Below, one piece after another: positions 47,162 through 56,733 of a DNA stretch of 64,000 nt. Position 1 is the stretch's first letter. Each line of letters begins with the position of its first letter. The DNA lies in assembly GCF_000745775.1 (NCBI RefSeq), contig NZ_JQJY01000004.1:640014-704013 (forward strand), read 5' to 3'. The notes below the pieces were generated by a model that saw nothing but the letters and a program-made list of their open reading frames with translations, did not search any database and was not told the DNA's origin. The stretch is from Flavobacterium sp. ASV13 (lineage in GTDB: Bacteria; Bacteroidota; Bacteroidia; Flavobacteriales; Flavobacteriaceae). The position numbers were made by a program, and so were the translations under genes.

Positions 47162-47692
47162 TTTTTTATGCTTAGGCGGATAACTTCTCCTAAACGCGAA
47201 TCTAAGTATCAAATTTTTCCTAAGCTTATATTCATTTATAAATTTAAATAGAGAAATGGATATGTTAATTACAATTGGAGAATTAGAAAGGTGGAGTTGC
47301 CTCCAAAAGTGCCACAAAAAAAAAGCTAAGGTGAATTTATCATTAATTTGATATTTCAAATTTTATAACACAATCCTTACGTTCAAATCTTCATCTTGCA
47401 CTTAATCCATTAAATTCAAACACTTCTCTGCCAAGTTTCAAATGGCGGAGCGTCCCTATCCAAAATTAAAAACCATTTTAAATACACCCAGAATAGATAA
47501 ATTACTTTTCTTACAAGCATTGAAAGATTTGTTGTTCTAACGACGCTAAAAATTGGTTTATTTCCCTGGAAATCCTTTTGCTCCGGGGTTCGACACAAAA
47601 GATCAGAACGCAAAAGCGGGAAGAGTTCCTCAGGCATTAAGCACATTTTTTCTATTGAAAATAACTAATTTGACTTCCCGCTGCACGTTCTT
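47162..47692. other. Intergenic stretch with an arm-like/direct-repeat fragment
   Basis: It lies between convergent operons. It contains GCCACAAAAAAAAAGCTAAG (47311-47330), related to GCCACAAAAAGCTAAGG at 25661-25677, so it may mark an old element boundary. A 76-codon minus-strand frame (47416-47646) has no recognisable family and is left uncalled. Confidence 0.4.
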
Positions 47693-48733
47693 TTAACTCT
47701 CAGAGCTTAACCTGGAAACTTCCTTAGAAATATCTTGCGTAAATTTAGATAGAGGTCTGCGGTGAATATCTTTGGAATCCGGATAAGTCCCTAAAAAGAA
47801 ACGTTCTATTGAAAATCCGCTTCCTGGAAATAAAGTTCTAAATGATTCCTCCAGATCTTTCCTGTAGGTCTGATTATAAATCTGGGTCCTGATTATAATT
47901 TCTTCTGCAAGATCCTTCTGTGCATTGTAAATACTGCTTATATGAAAAGTATCCTCCAATGATCCTTTTCCTTCTCTATTTTGAAGTGGCTTATCAGGAT
48001 CATCAAAATATACCATCAGCTTTTCGGGATCATAGCAAAGCATATACTCCGTGAGACTGTCTTTTAAAGAAAAGGTATAATTACTCTGCAATTGAGCGTC
48101 GCCGTACAGCTTAAAATTCACTTTTTTCTTTCGTTTTACATTATTACATACCGCACAGCAAGGATAAAGATTGTAGATAGTAGCGCTTAAATACGGGTAA
48201 TCAGCCTTCGAATAAGCATGATCTAATTGATATTTGGCAACTTTTAATCGACCATTTAATTTTCCCGCTTGTGTATAAGTATTTTTCTCCACATTCAATG
48301 CCAGTTGGGAATTGCAGTAAACACAAGATTTAATGCCCAGTCTGCTGAATAATCTTGGATAAAAATTTCCTCTGTAAGCTGAGTAGTTAAATTTTAAAAC
48401 TAAAAGATCATGAAAGCTAATATTATTAATGGGCTTTCCTGAAGAATTCTTTTTATCTGCATCAGCGAGTTTTATGGTATTCTTTGATTTGGGAGTCTCT
48501 CCCAGTTCGGTTATCAGATCTAAAATTCGATCCTGATCGGCCGACATAAGATTACATACCGAAATCTTTTGAATTATCTTTTTCAAAAAGCGTTTTTGTT
48601 TTGAGTCCAGCTGATCAAAGTAATTTGATTTAACCTGCAAAAGGTTGTGTCTAATTTCCTTTCGCTGCTTTTCCAAATCTGCACCAAAAACACGTATGCA
48701 CTCATCCAGGACAGATTTATCTATTGAGATCAT
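47693..48733 (-). CDS. HNH endonuclease, PtuB-like partner of the upstream ATPase
   Basis: 346 residues. The HNH core is clear: CVYCNSQLAL (~136), YQLDHAYSKADYPYL (~170, catalytic His) and CCAVCNNVKRKKK (~194), giving two zinc Cys pairs around the His. The remaining N-terminal ~130 residues are helical and charged. Its start overlaps the end of the ATPase gene by 17 bp, so the two are translationally coupled. ATPase plus HNH is the layout of Septu (PtuA/PtuB); here it is the last gene of an operon that also contains two DUF262 proteins. Confidence 0.8.
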   Translation of the reverse strand: MISIDKSVLDECIRVFGADLEKQRKEIRHNLLQVKSNYFDQLDSKQKRFLKKIIQKISVCNLMSADQDRILDLITELGETPKSKNTIKLADADKKNSSGKPINNISFHDLLVLKFNYSAYRGNFYPRLFSRLGIKSCVYCNSQLALNVEKNTYTQAGKLNGRLKVAKYQLDHAYSKADYPYLSATIYNLYPCCAVCNNVKRKKKVNFKLYGDAQLQSNYTFSLKDSLTEYMLCYDPEKLMVYFDDPDKPLQNREGKGSLEDTFHISSIYNAQKDLAEEIIIRTQIYNQTYRKDLEESFRTLFPGSGFSIERFFLGTYPDSKDIHRRPLSKFTQDISKEVSRLSSES

Positions 48734-50627
48734 ATTTTTTTTGAAGTTCAGTTAATCTTTTAATTTCATTACTTATTGCCACGGGAAATTTCTGAAAATA
48801 TAATTCTCTTAAGCTATTCTTGATCAAGGGCTCCCCGATTTGCTCTATGAGGCGAAAAATCTCATCCTCATTCAATTTCTTTTTTGAAGTGCCTTGTAGA
48901 AAATTCAGCACCTCATTAATTTTATAATTAGCAAAATCCCCTCTTAGACCATTTGAAATAAAGAATGAATCCGAGAGAAGAGTATGGATATTGGCGGCAA
49001 ATGTTGCTTTCTGTTCATTTAGCGAATCTTTTACAATAGTGTTGTAATCAAGCACCTCATCGCCTTGTTTCTGAAGAAAAATGGTGTTATAATTCAAAAA
49101 ATCTGATGCGGGAATTGCCGAATTCGTGGTTAAAATGATCTGTATGGTTCTTTCTCTTGAAGGATTAGAATAAGCAACTGGCAAGAACTCAAGGAGATTA
49201 AACAGTATTTTTTTCTGCCATGCCGGATGCAGATATGTATCTCCTTCGTCAATTAAAATAATGAGATGCTTCTCTAAATTCACCGCATTCTCAGCTTTGT
49301 TTGATAAGCAATAAAACCTTGAATAAATATTAAGCAGTGCATTTTCCCCAGTACTTAGATTTCTCCAAGAAAACTTTAAATATCGATTAATTTTAAAGGT
49401 CTTTCTGTAGAACTGTATAAAATTCTTTAAAAATTCTTCATTGGAAACCTCACCATCATAAACATTCATATAAACTGCCGGATTTCTGCGGTCAACAGAG
49501 TAATTAAATAACTTGGCACGGTTTTCCTGTATAAAGTTCACAAACTCTAAGCTATTTGAAATAAGCGTGTCCAGATATGAAATCCTGGGATTGCTATTTT
49601 GCAGCTGCAGTTGTACTTGTTCAAAAAAGTAAGCAATTCGCTCCTCATATTTTATATATTGAACCAGTTTGTCCTCATTTACAATAAAATCACCTGAAAA
49701 TTTAAACTCAAAACCCAGGTTTTCTCCTTGCGCCTGCACCTGAAGCAATTCACGTACGAGATTTTCCAGCACTGCTGCAATCAAGTAATTTATATGTAAC
49801 CCGGATGTATTTTCTATGACAGCCATTTCATCAACTTTGAAATACTCAGCCACATAATGCCCTGTAATGACTTGTTTAAGTTTCTCAAATTCTATATATT
49901 CATTACTGTCTTTTTTGAAACTATTTAGAATTTCATAAATACTTATCATTAGTGTCTCGGGTAATCTAAATGGGAAAAGATCACGTGGAATATCACTTGT
50001 AATTAGAACTATCTGTCTGTCAATATCCTCCCCGAGAAAAATAGCGATGTGATCTTCTTGGGGACTGATAACTCTTTGATCAACATTGTTTTTATAATCC
50101 TCATAAATAAGACCATTGGTGGAAATATCATGAAGACCACTAATACTGCCTCCTGGAGTACCATCAAAGATGTTTGAAAAGTAAATAATATCGGTTGCTT
50201 CCAAACCTCTAAAATCATATCCAAAACTTATGATTTGATCTTGTGTAGGGTTAATAATGATCTCTATTTCAAAAGCAGCATTATCAATTTTTATCTTTTG
50301 GTAAGTGGAAAAAATTTTAATTTTACCTTCTGTTTTTACCACTAAAACAATTGGATATTCAAGATTCTTACCACTGGATAAATTATCTTTTATAAAATGC
50401 AGAATGGAGGATTTCCCGGTTCCATTTTCCCCTATTATAGAACTTACGTTTACTATATCTGCACCTTGTTGACTGATATTATAGAAGTTATCAATAAACA
50501 TTTTATTTTCTTTGAAATTCAATGTTTCCTTTTCTTTATCAAAGGTGAACCTGTATTGACCGCCAAAATTAAGATTCATCTGATTCAAACCTTTGTATTG
50601 ATCTATATAAGCGTATAGTATTTCCAT
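48717..50627 (-). CDS. AAA/ABC-type ATPase, PtuA-like
   Basis: 636 residues. Walker A SSIIGENGTGKSSILHF is at ~60-76 and the Walker B/D-loop region LIILIDEGDTYLHPAWQKK at ~450-468, followed by IILTTNSAIPAS, the usual switch region of OLD/RecF-like ATPases. There is no TOPRIM domain, so cutting is presumably done by the HNH partner. It begins MEILYAYIDQYKGLNQ, typical of such ATPases. The gap from the DUF262 gene upstream is 102 bp and the overlap with the HNH gene is 17 bp. Confidence 0.8.
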   Translation of the reverse strand: MEILYAYIDQYKGLNQMNLNFGGQYRFTFDKEKETLNFKENKMFIDNFYNISQQGADIVNVSSIIGENGTGKSSILHFIKDNLSSGKNLEYPIVLVVKTEGKIKIFSTYQKIKIDNAAFEIEIIINPTQDQIISFGYDFRGLEATDIIYFSNIFDGTPGGSISGLHDISTNGLIYEDYKNNVDQRVISPQEDHIAIFLGEDIDRQIVLITSDIPRDLFPFRLPETLMISIYEILNSFKKDSNEYIEFEKLKQVITGHYVAEYFKVDEMAVIENTSGLHINYLIAAVLENLVRELLQVQAQGENLGFEFKFSGDFIVNEDKLVQYIKYEERIAYFFEQVQLQLQNSNPRISYLDTLISNSLEFVNFIQENRAKLFNYSVDRRNPAVYMNVYDGEVSNEEFLKNFIQFYRKTFKINRYLKFSWRNLSTGENALLNIYSRFYCLSNKAENAVNLEKHLIILIDEGDTYLHPAWQKKILFNLLEFLPVAYSNPSRERTIQIILTTNSAIPASDFLNYNTIFLQKQGDEVLDYNTIVKDSLNEQKATFAANIHTLLSDSFFISNGLRGDFANYKINEVLNFLQGTSKKKLNEDEIFRLIEQIGEPLIKNSLRELYFQKFPVAISNEIKRLTELQKKYDLNR

Positions 50628-50729
50628 AAATTATTTTAATATGACTGCTAAGAGCAGGTGTTTGTTTAATGTATTGTTTTAGCTAAAATAGAATATAGGC
50701 AAACAAAAATGAGAGCAAATCTTAATTAG

Positions 50730-52619
50730 CTAAAGAATTGTTTTCCTGGCGGTATTTTCCTTTGCCTGCACCCCATTTGGAAAACATATATCTTTTTCAT
50801 AGATGAAATAACGCTTGGAATTGTTCCATGGCCAAAAACCAGGAGCAATATTAAACAAATATTCAATAATAGTTTTTCGATCTTTATCGGTTTGCCTATT
50901 GAGTTCTTGGGCAATAATTTCATCTAAAATCTGATCATTGGCAAATAGCGCAATAATTTTTTCTAATTCCCTCGAAGCAATCCACTTTCTCCAAAAAGTA
51001 AAATCAGTATCAATACCTAAATAAATCCGCTCACGCCCCCAGGACCATCCTTCTCTGAAATCAGAAAAACTCTCACTGTAAAGAAGTATTGCAATACGCA
51101 GTTTCTCCATGTTCTTTTTGTTGATCAGCTCCAAGAAAAATTGATATGATTTTTCGAATTCCGCCAATGCAAAATCACTGAAATGATCTGGTTTTATAAT
51201 CTCGACCCATTTAAAAAGCGGTTCTATTATCCCATTGAAATAACTATGATCTTCGGCCAGCCAAAATTTATTTTCAATATTTTCGCGCTCTGTGTTATCA
51301 TTGGAATTTGCATAAATCATTAATTTTTTAATTTCCTCTTTAGTTAAAATAGTTTTGAATTCATCTGATTCTATTTTTATAAAGTTAATTACATCATTAT
51401 GTCCATTTTCTTTGGCCAGTTTAATTGCTGTATCAATTGATTCTGTATTTCTTGAAATATTTGAGAAAAAGCGCATGTATCGAAACAATTCATCGTAATT
51501 TACATTCTCATGCGCTATGAAATATTTTTTTCCGTCAAACTTTACCTCACTGGAGTTTTTCAAATAGATTAAGCACGGGTATAAAACCATTAAATTTGGC
51601 CTCTGAATTCGTTCAAATTCCTCTTTTAAGTTTATGATCTTACCATTTCTATGGGTGAGCATTTTTTGCTGAACGGTCATCAGTAAGAAAAAAGCTTTAA
51701 AATATTCTTCGACAGTTTCTATTGAATACCCCTGGGTTGCTTCTATTTTTTTTATCCAGGATAAAAACTCGTTAAATCCTTCATCCGCGCTTAATTGTAA
51801 CCCTCTGTTTATCCAAAAAAAATCCTGCCAGATTTCCCATTTTGTAGTCCAGTCCTTTTTACTCCCGCCTGCTACTTTTGATAAAAGTACTGATTTTTGA
51901 TGCTCATTTGCCTCCATTGGATCTCCGCAGGTATTGACAATCTCGTACATTTTCTCACCGTATTCCCTAATTTTTGAATAGGTTTGTTTTGATCCCTGTT
52001 CTTTAGCTTCAAGGTTGATATAGACAAAGCCGATTTTATTTAAAATAAAATCAGTAACAGCCTTGAAATTAACAGCATTAATTAGATTGCTTATGTCTGT
52101 CAGAGCAGCGAGAATATTTTTAATAGATGGATCGTCTTTGTAGTTGTCCCTGAACCAGCTTGTTTTAGAAACATCTGCCAGGTCTGTTACTTCCTTACAA
52201 TTAAAGGTAAAATTAACCAGATCATTAATAAAATAGTCCGTAGTGTTTCGCACTTCATAACTTAGTCTTGGCTGTCCGTTTTTAAATTGCAAAAGGCCGC
52301 TTAATGTATCATTTTGCTGATAACAATTTAAAACTCCAATAATTAAGTATAATGTTGTAAGTCTTTGCTGTCCATCACACAGATAAAGAAAACCCTCAGG
52401 ATATTCATAAGTATAAATAATACCATAGGAAAACTCATTGTATTTTAATTTACTTTCAGCTTCCTTGATTAACTCGTTTGTGAAATTATAGGTCAAGCTT
52501 TTTTTATTGTGATTTGTAAGCACTGTACCCCAGCAGTAATCCCTCTGCAGATCAGGAATTATAATTTTATTTTCATTTTTTAATACATCACCTAGCGTAT
52601 TGAATGTTCCTTGATTCAT
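50730..52619 (-). CDS. DUF262 protein without HNH domain
   Basis: 629 residues. The N-terminal DUF262 (ParB/sulfiredoxin-like fold) carries IIPDLQRDYCWGT (~18-30) and LCDGQQRLTTLYLIIGVL (~78-95), the GmrS-type nucleotide-binding signatures. The C-terminal half is helical and lacks the LEHI...GN pattern of DUF1524, so it should not be a nuclease itself. It lies 8 bp downstream of the larger-function DUF262/DUF1524 gene and 102 bp upstream of the ATPase. It may be a sensor or adaptor subunit. Confidence 0.78.
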   Translation of the reverse strand: MNQGTFNTLGDVLKNENKIIIPDLQRDYCWGTVLTNHNKKSLTYNFTNELIKEAESKLKYNEFSYGIIYTYEYPEGFLYLCDGQQRLTTLYLIIGVLNCYQQNDTLSGLLQFKNGQPRLSYEVRNTTDYFINDLVNFTFNCKEVTDLADVSKTSWFRDNYKDDPSIKNILAALTDISNLINAVNFKAVTDFILNKIGFVYINLEAKEQGSKQTYSKIREYGEKMYEIVNTCGDPMEANEHQKSVLLSKVAGGSKKDWTTKWEIWQDFFWINRGLQLSADEGFNEFLSWIKKIEATQGYSIETVEEYFKAFFLLMTVQQKMLTHRNGKIINLKEEFERIQRPNLMVLYPCLIYLKNSSEVKFDGKKYFIAHENVNYDELFRYMRFFSNISRNTESIDTAIKLAKENGHNDVINFIKIESDEFKTILTKEEIKKLMIYANSNDNTERENIENKFWLAEDHSYFNGIIEPLFKWVEIIKPDHFSDFALAEFEKSYQFFLELINKKNMEKLRIAILLYSESFSDFREGWSWGRERIYLGIDTDFTFWRKWIASRELEKIIALFANDQILDEIIAQELNRQTDKDRKTIIEYLFNIAPGFWPWNNSKRYFIYEKDICFPNGVQAKENTARKTIL

Positions 52620-52627
52620 AGATTGTA

Positions 52628-54319
52628 TTATTTAAAGAAAGTATCGAATTCCGTTTTAAATTCAGTGGCATTTTTTTCAATTTCTTTGACCTGCCACTGT
52701 GTGTGACTCCCAAAAATTGACAAGGTATGGAGCCAGAGTCCATAATTTTTAGTTTTCGAATTTATAATTCCTTCAAAAAGCAGTTCTTTCTTGTCTTCAA
52801 ATGATTCGTTACTCAATTTACTGTTCAATCCACTTGGTACTAGTACTAAGTTACCAACTGTATTGGTCAGGCTGTTGAGTTTCTCTAATTCGCTAAGACT
52901 TAAATTTGTTATGTTATTATATTTTTGAGGTTTTATATGCTCTAAACTGCGTTTGTTTGCTTTTGCAAAATCCTCGGGCAGATTATAAGACTGTTCTTCG
53001 TACAGGGAAAAATCAAATTTTTGAAACTGTTTGTTGGTTCGCATTACATTCATGCGAAGTAACTGCCTTGCCACTATTGCATATTTATTATGATATACAT
53101 CCGGATGTTCTACAATTGATTTAATAAAATCGTCCTTTGAAGTTCCATCGAGGATTTCTTTGATATATTCACTTTTTAAATAGGCTTCGAAGTTTTTTTT
53201 ATCATCAATATATCTCTGAACCAAATCTAGTACTCTTTCCTCTTTATTCCTTAAGCCGCAACCTTTAAATAAGAGTCCCAAATGATTGTGGATACTAACA
53301 TTGTTATACCATTCCTGCAATATATTTTGAAGTAATCTCATTTTTTTAAAAACTTCTATCGCCTCAATTATCGTTTGATCTTTATTCGCTATTTCGTTTT
53401 TGAAATATTCAAATAATCCATTTTCGGCACTGGCTATTGTAGCCTTATTAAATCGGATATAAAGCCTGCAGAGAATTACCAGACCCGGTTCTGTATCTTT
53501 AGTATTTTTCTTTAACTCTAAGAGACTGCAAAATTCAATATGTTTTTTATTTTCCCACCATTTTCTCCAATTGTCCCATTCTATTGCAAATTTTGATCGC
53601 AGCTGGTTTACTTGCCATTCCAAACCCTCATTGTTTGAATCTTCACTTAGTTCTGTAAATAACTGACGTGATGCCTCTCGTAACAAATTAGATTTAACCA
53701 AATCGGTTTGAGTCATTTCTGCTTTATCTTTGTTCATCATTGAAAAGACCTTAGTTTCATCCTGATTTTCATCAAGTTTGATGTAGATAATTTTAATATT
53801 TTCCTGAATGAAATCCGTAAATAATTGTAAATTTTCTAATCCTTGTATTTTATCTTCACATAGATTCCATGCTTTTTTTAAAGCAGCAATATCCTGAATA
53901 TTTTCATCACCATCACAGTGGCCTTTTAAGAATCCTTGAACTACATGATTTGCATCATCCCTTACTGAATAATGGAATTTATCTTCTAAGTTAATTTGAA
54001 GCTTCATCCCTTTGCTGTGTAGCACACAAAACAAGATATATAAAGAAGTGGTACGCTGCTGCCCATCAACGAGTTCTATTGAATCTGTAGTCTCTTTAGC
54101 TGTAATTCCCTGTAAATAATATTCATAATTAGGAATTATTTTTTCATCACGAACTGCATTGTGAAATTCATCTTTAAAATCCTGTAGTAGTAATGATAAA
54201 TGCAAATCACCACGTTTGACATTTTTTTGCAAACTCCATTTGTAACCTCTTTGATAATAGGGAACCACAAATTTTCTGGTATCACTGAAGTATTCTTTTA
54301 AATTTTTAAAATTTGACAT
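52628..54319 (-). CDS. DUF262-DUF1524 protein (GmrSD-like nuclease)
   Basis: 563 residues. DUF262 shows VVPYYQRGYKWSL (~17-29) and LVDGQQRTTSLYILFCVL (~79-96). The C-terminal DUF1524 part has RSLEHIKPQKYNN (~456, catalytic His of the His-Me/HNH type) and NTVGNLVLVPSGLNSKLSN, which is the standard ending. Fused DUF262-DUF1524 proteins act as NTP-dependent restriction enzymes against modified DNA (GmrSD, BrxU). It is the first gene of the four-gene operon. Pairing with a second DUF262 protein, an ATPase and another HNH nuclease is unusual. Confidence 0.82.
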   Translation of the reverse strand: MSNFKNLKEYFSDTRKFVVPYYQRGYKWSLQKNVKRGDLHLSLLLQDFKDEFHNAVRDEKIIPNYEYYLQGITAKETTDSIELVDGQQRTTSLYILFCVLHSKGMKLQINLEDKFHYSVRDDANHVVQGFLKGHCDGDENIQDIAALKKAWNLCEDKIQGLENLQLFTDFIQENIKIIYIKLDENQDETKVFSMMNKDKAEMTQTDLVKSNLLREASRQLFTELSEDSNNEGLEWQVNQLRSKFAIEWDNWRKWWENKKHIEFCSLLELKKNTKDTEPGLVILCRLYIRFNKATIASAENGLFEYFKNEIANKDQTIIEAIEVFKKMRLLQNILQEWYNNVSIHNHLGLLFKGCGLRNKEERVLDLVQRYIDDKKNFEAYLKSEYIKEILDGTSKDDFIKSIVEHPDVYHNKYAIVARQLLRMNVMRTNKQFQKFDFSLYEEQSYNLPEDFAKANKRSLEHIKPQKYNNITNLSLSELEKLNSLTNTVGNLVLVPSGLNSKLSNESFEDKKELLFEGIINSKTKNYGLWLHTLSIFGSHTQWQVKEIEKNATEFKTEFDTFFK

Positions 54320-54572
54320 TAATGTGTATTTTCTATTACTTGATTATAATCTGCTATCGTTACTTCTTGCTGATATTCCTTAAAATTTCACCCACAATAA
54401 CTAAATACTTCTTTTTAATTGTGAATTAAAAAAATTTCCAGTATTTTAAAACTTGACGGATTCTTACTCAATACATTTCTCCACGTTACTTTTCCTGTTA
54501 TAAATTCCAAGAAAGATGTTTTATCTTCCATTACAAAATATTTACGTCGATAATCATTAGAGGTAAGTAAAC

Positions 54573-54954
54573 TTACATAATTACTGAATAGGCACGTCGT
54601 CTTATACCGTTAGCGTTTTTTTCATTCCATTTTCCAAATTTGAACTCAGCAATTCGCAGATTGTTTTCCATATCAAAACGTTCCTTATGATTTCCAGCGC
54701 CAAGAGACAAATATTCTAGCTGCTCTTCTTTATTTTCATTTAGCAAAACTTCTTTTGCAATCATAATGCCCAAGGCATGAACTATTTCATCAATTTGAAA
54801 TGAAGCGTCTTTAATTATATTGGCAGCCAGAAAAATATTTTCGAAATCAGATCTGACTATTGTATTGTCTAATTTCTCTAAATGCCTAAAGGTTTCTTTT
54901 AAGGCTTTGGTTTTTAAAGGCGTCAACTATATTTAGAGCGTCATGAATATTCAT
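54573..54954 (-). pseudogene. Frameshifted small gene (possible PD-(D/E)xK-like fold)
   Basis: Reading from ATG 54954 gives MNIHDALNIVDAFKNQSLK. A one-base shift in the A-run around 54897-54902 then continues as ETFRHLEKLDN to the stop at 54573. Without the shift the frame would start only from TTG 54926. The protein would have ~127 residues, with IAEFKFGKW (E-x-K) preceded by an Asp, which could be a nuclease-like core, but this is weak. It is on the same strand and 253 bp upstream of the DUF262 operon. Alternatives are a sequencing error or a real frameshift. Confidence 0.45.
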
Positions 54955-55613
54955 ATTGATAAGATTAATTTTCCTTAATGCATATACAATACAAATTAAA
55001 TTATTCCTTTCATAATTACATTACGGAAAACCGTATCCAGGAATAATTCTGTATTGATACTACTTCCGTATTTTTCATTTAAAAGGTTGCATGAGTTTCA
55101 ATAAGCTTCATATTATTGATTATGGTAGTATCGGCTTTTTCAAGTAGTCTTTACTTATATAGAGAAGAGTAGTTTTGAAGGTGTAGCTAATCCCAGTTGT
55201 CTTAGCTTAATTTACCGAATCGTTGACTCCAATTCTAAGTCAGATCTTATAATAACAGCTCTATTGATGATTTAAACGTCTAAATCCCCATCCTAAATAA
55301 TCCTGTATGTACCAATTTTATAATTTTTAACATTTTATGAACGAATAATATTTTTAGACATAATCAACACATTTACAAACATTTACAATTATAAACACAA
55401 TTAAATTAGTCAAATAAAACTATACTCAAAGAATAATAAAGATTGATATTCCAAAGATTTTGTCACATATAAGCGACACAATGTACTCTGGCATTTTTTG
55501 CACGATCAAAATTATTAAACTCATACCTTCTATTTCATAAACAGTTAGCCAGAAATTAAAGTTAAAGACGTGCATAAAAATTATTTCCTTTATAAAAACA
55601 TCAAAAATATTTC
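54955..55613. other. Gene-free stretch before the internal tRNA-Ser
   Basis: About 660 bp, AT-rich, with no convincing reading frame on either strand. I see no repeat or motif in it apart from the tRNA promoter at its right end. Confidence 0.5.
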
Positions 55614-55640
55614 TTGAATTGAAAAAACATTTTATCTTTG
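55614..55640 (+). promoter_or_regulatory. Promoter of the internal tRNA-Ser (TTG ... TATCTTTG)
   Basis: TTG at 55614-55616 and TATCTTTG at 55633-55640 are 16 bp apart. The region from TATCTTTG to the tRNA start resembles the same region at the first tRNA-Ser. Confidence 0.6.
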
Positions 55641-55672
55641 CACCCGCAATGAAGAAATGATTGCGACATATT

Positions 55673-55757
55673 GGAGGAATGGCAGAGCGGTCGAATGCGG
55701 CAGTCTTGAAAACTGTTGACTGTAACAGGTCCGGGGGTTCGAATCCCTCTTCCTCCG
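55673..55757 (+). tRNA. tRNA-Ser (UGA), second complete copy inside the island
   Basis: 85 nt, identical to the first tRNA-Ser except in the acceptor stem, where GGAGGAA pairs with TTCCTCC instead of GGAGAAA with TTTCTCC. The paired change preserves base pairing, so the gene is probably functional. It has its own promoter. Downstream follow a hairpin and arm-like repeats as at the first copy. Confidence 0.93.
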
Positions 55758-55813
55758 CTGAAGGCTAAAAGTTTAGCATATGTAGACTTATTGAAAAAGC
55801 CTTAAAAATTAAC

Positions 55814-55843
55814 AACCCTGCAAATCATTAGATCTGCAGGGTT
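55814..55843 (+). terminator. Hairpin following the internal tRNA-Ser
   Basis: AACCCTGCAAATC pairs with GATCTGCAGGGTT (one mismatch) and is followed by TTTCTTTTTT. It is the same hairpin family as 23810-23841. Confidence 0.7.
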
Positions 55844-55880
55844 TTCTTTTTTACACTTTAGAGATTTAGAATAAATACTT

Positions 55881-55968
55881 TTGTGGCACATTCGTGGCGC
55901 ATCGGGAATAGAGCGTACTGCGCCACAAAATTTCACTTATATATTTTGTGGCAGAATCGTGGCACAAC
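55881..55968. repeat. Cluster of putative integrase arm-type sites
   Basis: TTGTGGCACATTCGTGGCGC (55881-55900), CGCCACAAAA (55921-55930, inverted) and TTTTGTGGCAGAATCGTGGC (55943-55962) show pairs of GTGGC spaced 11 bp start to start, plus an inverted single site. This is the richest such cluster in the window, yet no integrase gene lies nearby. Confidence 0.6.
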
Positions 55969-56018
55969 TTTCAATCCCCTATTGAAAGCAACTACAGCCA
56001 ACTATTCCGAAGTATGGT

Positions 56019-56443
56019 TCAAATCGGAGTGAAGGTGTATTGTAGATTTTGTTCCGATAGAATTGTTTGAATTTTTTCTATAGCTGTTGGTTCAAAAGTT
56101 TTGGCTACAATTTGCTTTCGCAAATCTCTCACACTCGTTAAATGACTATTTGCTTGATTTGCATAGAATAACTTGGCTTCTGGTTTTTTGATGGGTATTA
56201 ACTCTATGAAGTATTACCAACTCAATTGTCGTGACAGTGTTACGACAATTTGTAAATCCGTAAATTGTGCGGCAAACTGCATCATACGTCTCAAATTTCT
56301 TAGTCCAAAATTGCTACCGTATTGTTCTTTCAATTGTGTCGACAGTGTCGACACAATTTGTTTTGCATATTCAGCACGCTTGTTTTCTAGAATATCTTGA
56401 TTGACATGATTAACAACTTGCCAAATAAAATAGTAATGGCACT
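56019..56443 (-). pseudogene. DUF1016 (YhcG-like) N-terminal domain remnant
   Basis: Minus-strand translation gives IWQVVNHVNQDILENKRAEY, then STLSTQLKEQYGSNFGLRNL and KKPEAKLFYANQANS in one frame. That is the N-terminal half of DUF1016/PDDEXK proteins, which normally continue into a PD-(D/E)xK nuclease. An in-frame TAA (56214-56216) replaces a sense codon in the conserved SW-x-x-FIELIPIK segment. The start is missing (frame breaks near 56443), and the frame closes at 56019 before the nuclease domain. It is a dead fragment of another accessory gene. Confidence 0.75.
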
Positions 56444-56733
56444 ATTGGTTTGAATTGAAACTAAATTAAAATACCACATTAATGACTTTTATTTCATACG
56501 TTAAATTCTTGAATTCTGCAATACAGTTTTTTGTTTTGTCTGAAATAACAACATTGGCAACATTATAGAAATTATCAATACAATACAAAATTACAAACTT
56601 ATAGCTGATTATATTTCTGAAATAAAATGTATCTTAATCAATAGATAATCGGAATATTTCCGATTATCTATTGATTATTGAACAAAAATAATTGTTTAAA
56701 CTACGGCTTTCACACTTATTACGTATAATACAC
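56444..56733. other. Remnant region next to the DUF1016 fragment
   Basis: About 290 bp with only broken frames. 56645-56684 contains the mirrored words GATAATCGGAAATATTCCGA / CGATTATCTATTGATTATTG, a palindromic patch centred near 56657. Confidence 0.35.

Noticed and set aside
47416..47646. 76-codon minus-strand open frame downstream of the UvrD gene
   Set aside because: No recognisable domain or operon context; it cannot be told from chance.
56173..56400. 75-codon plus-strand open frame
   Set aside because: The minus strand of the same bases encodes a clear DUF1016 fragment, so this is its antisense shadow.
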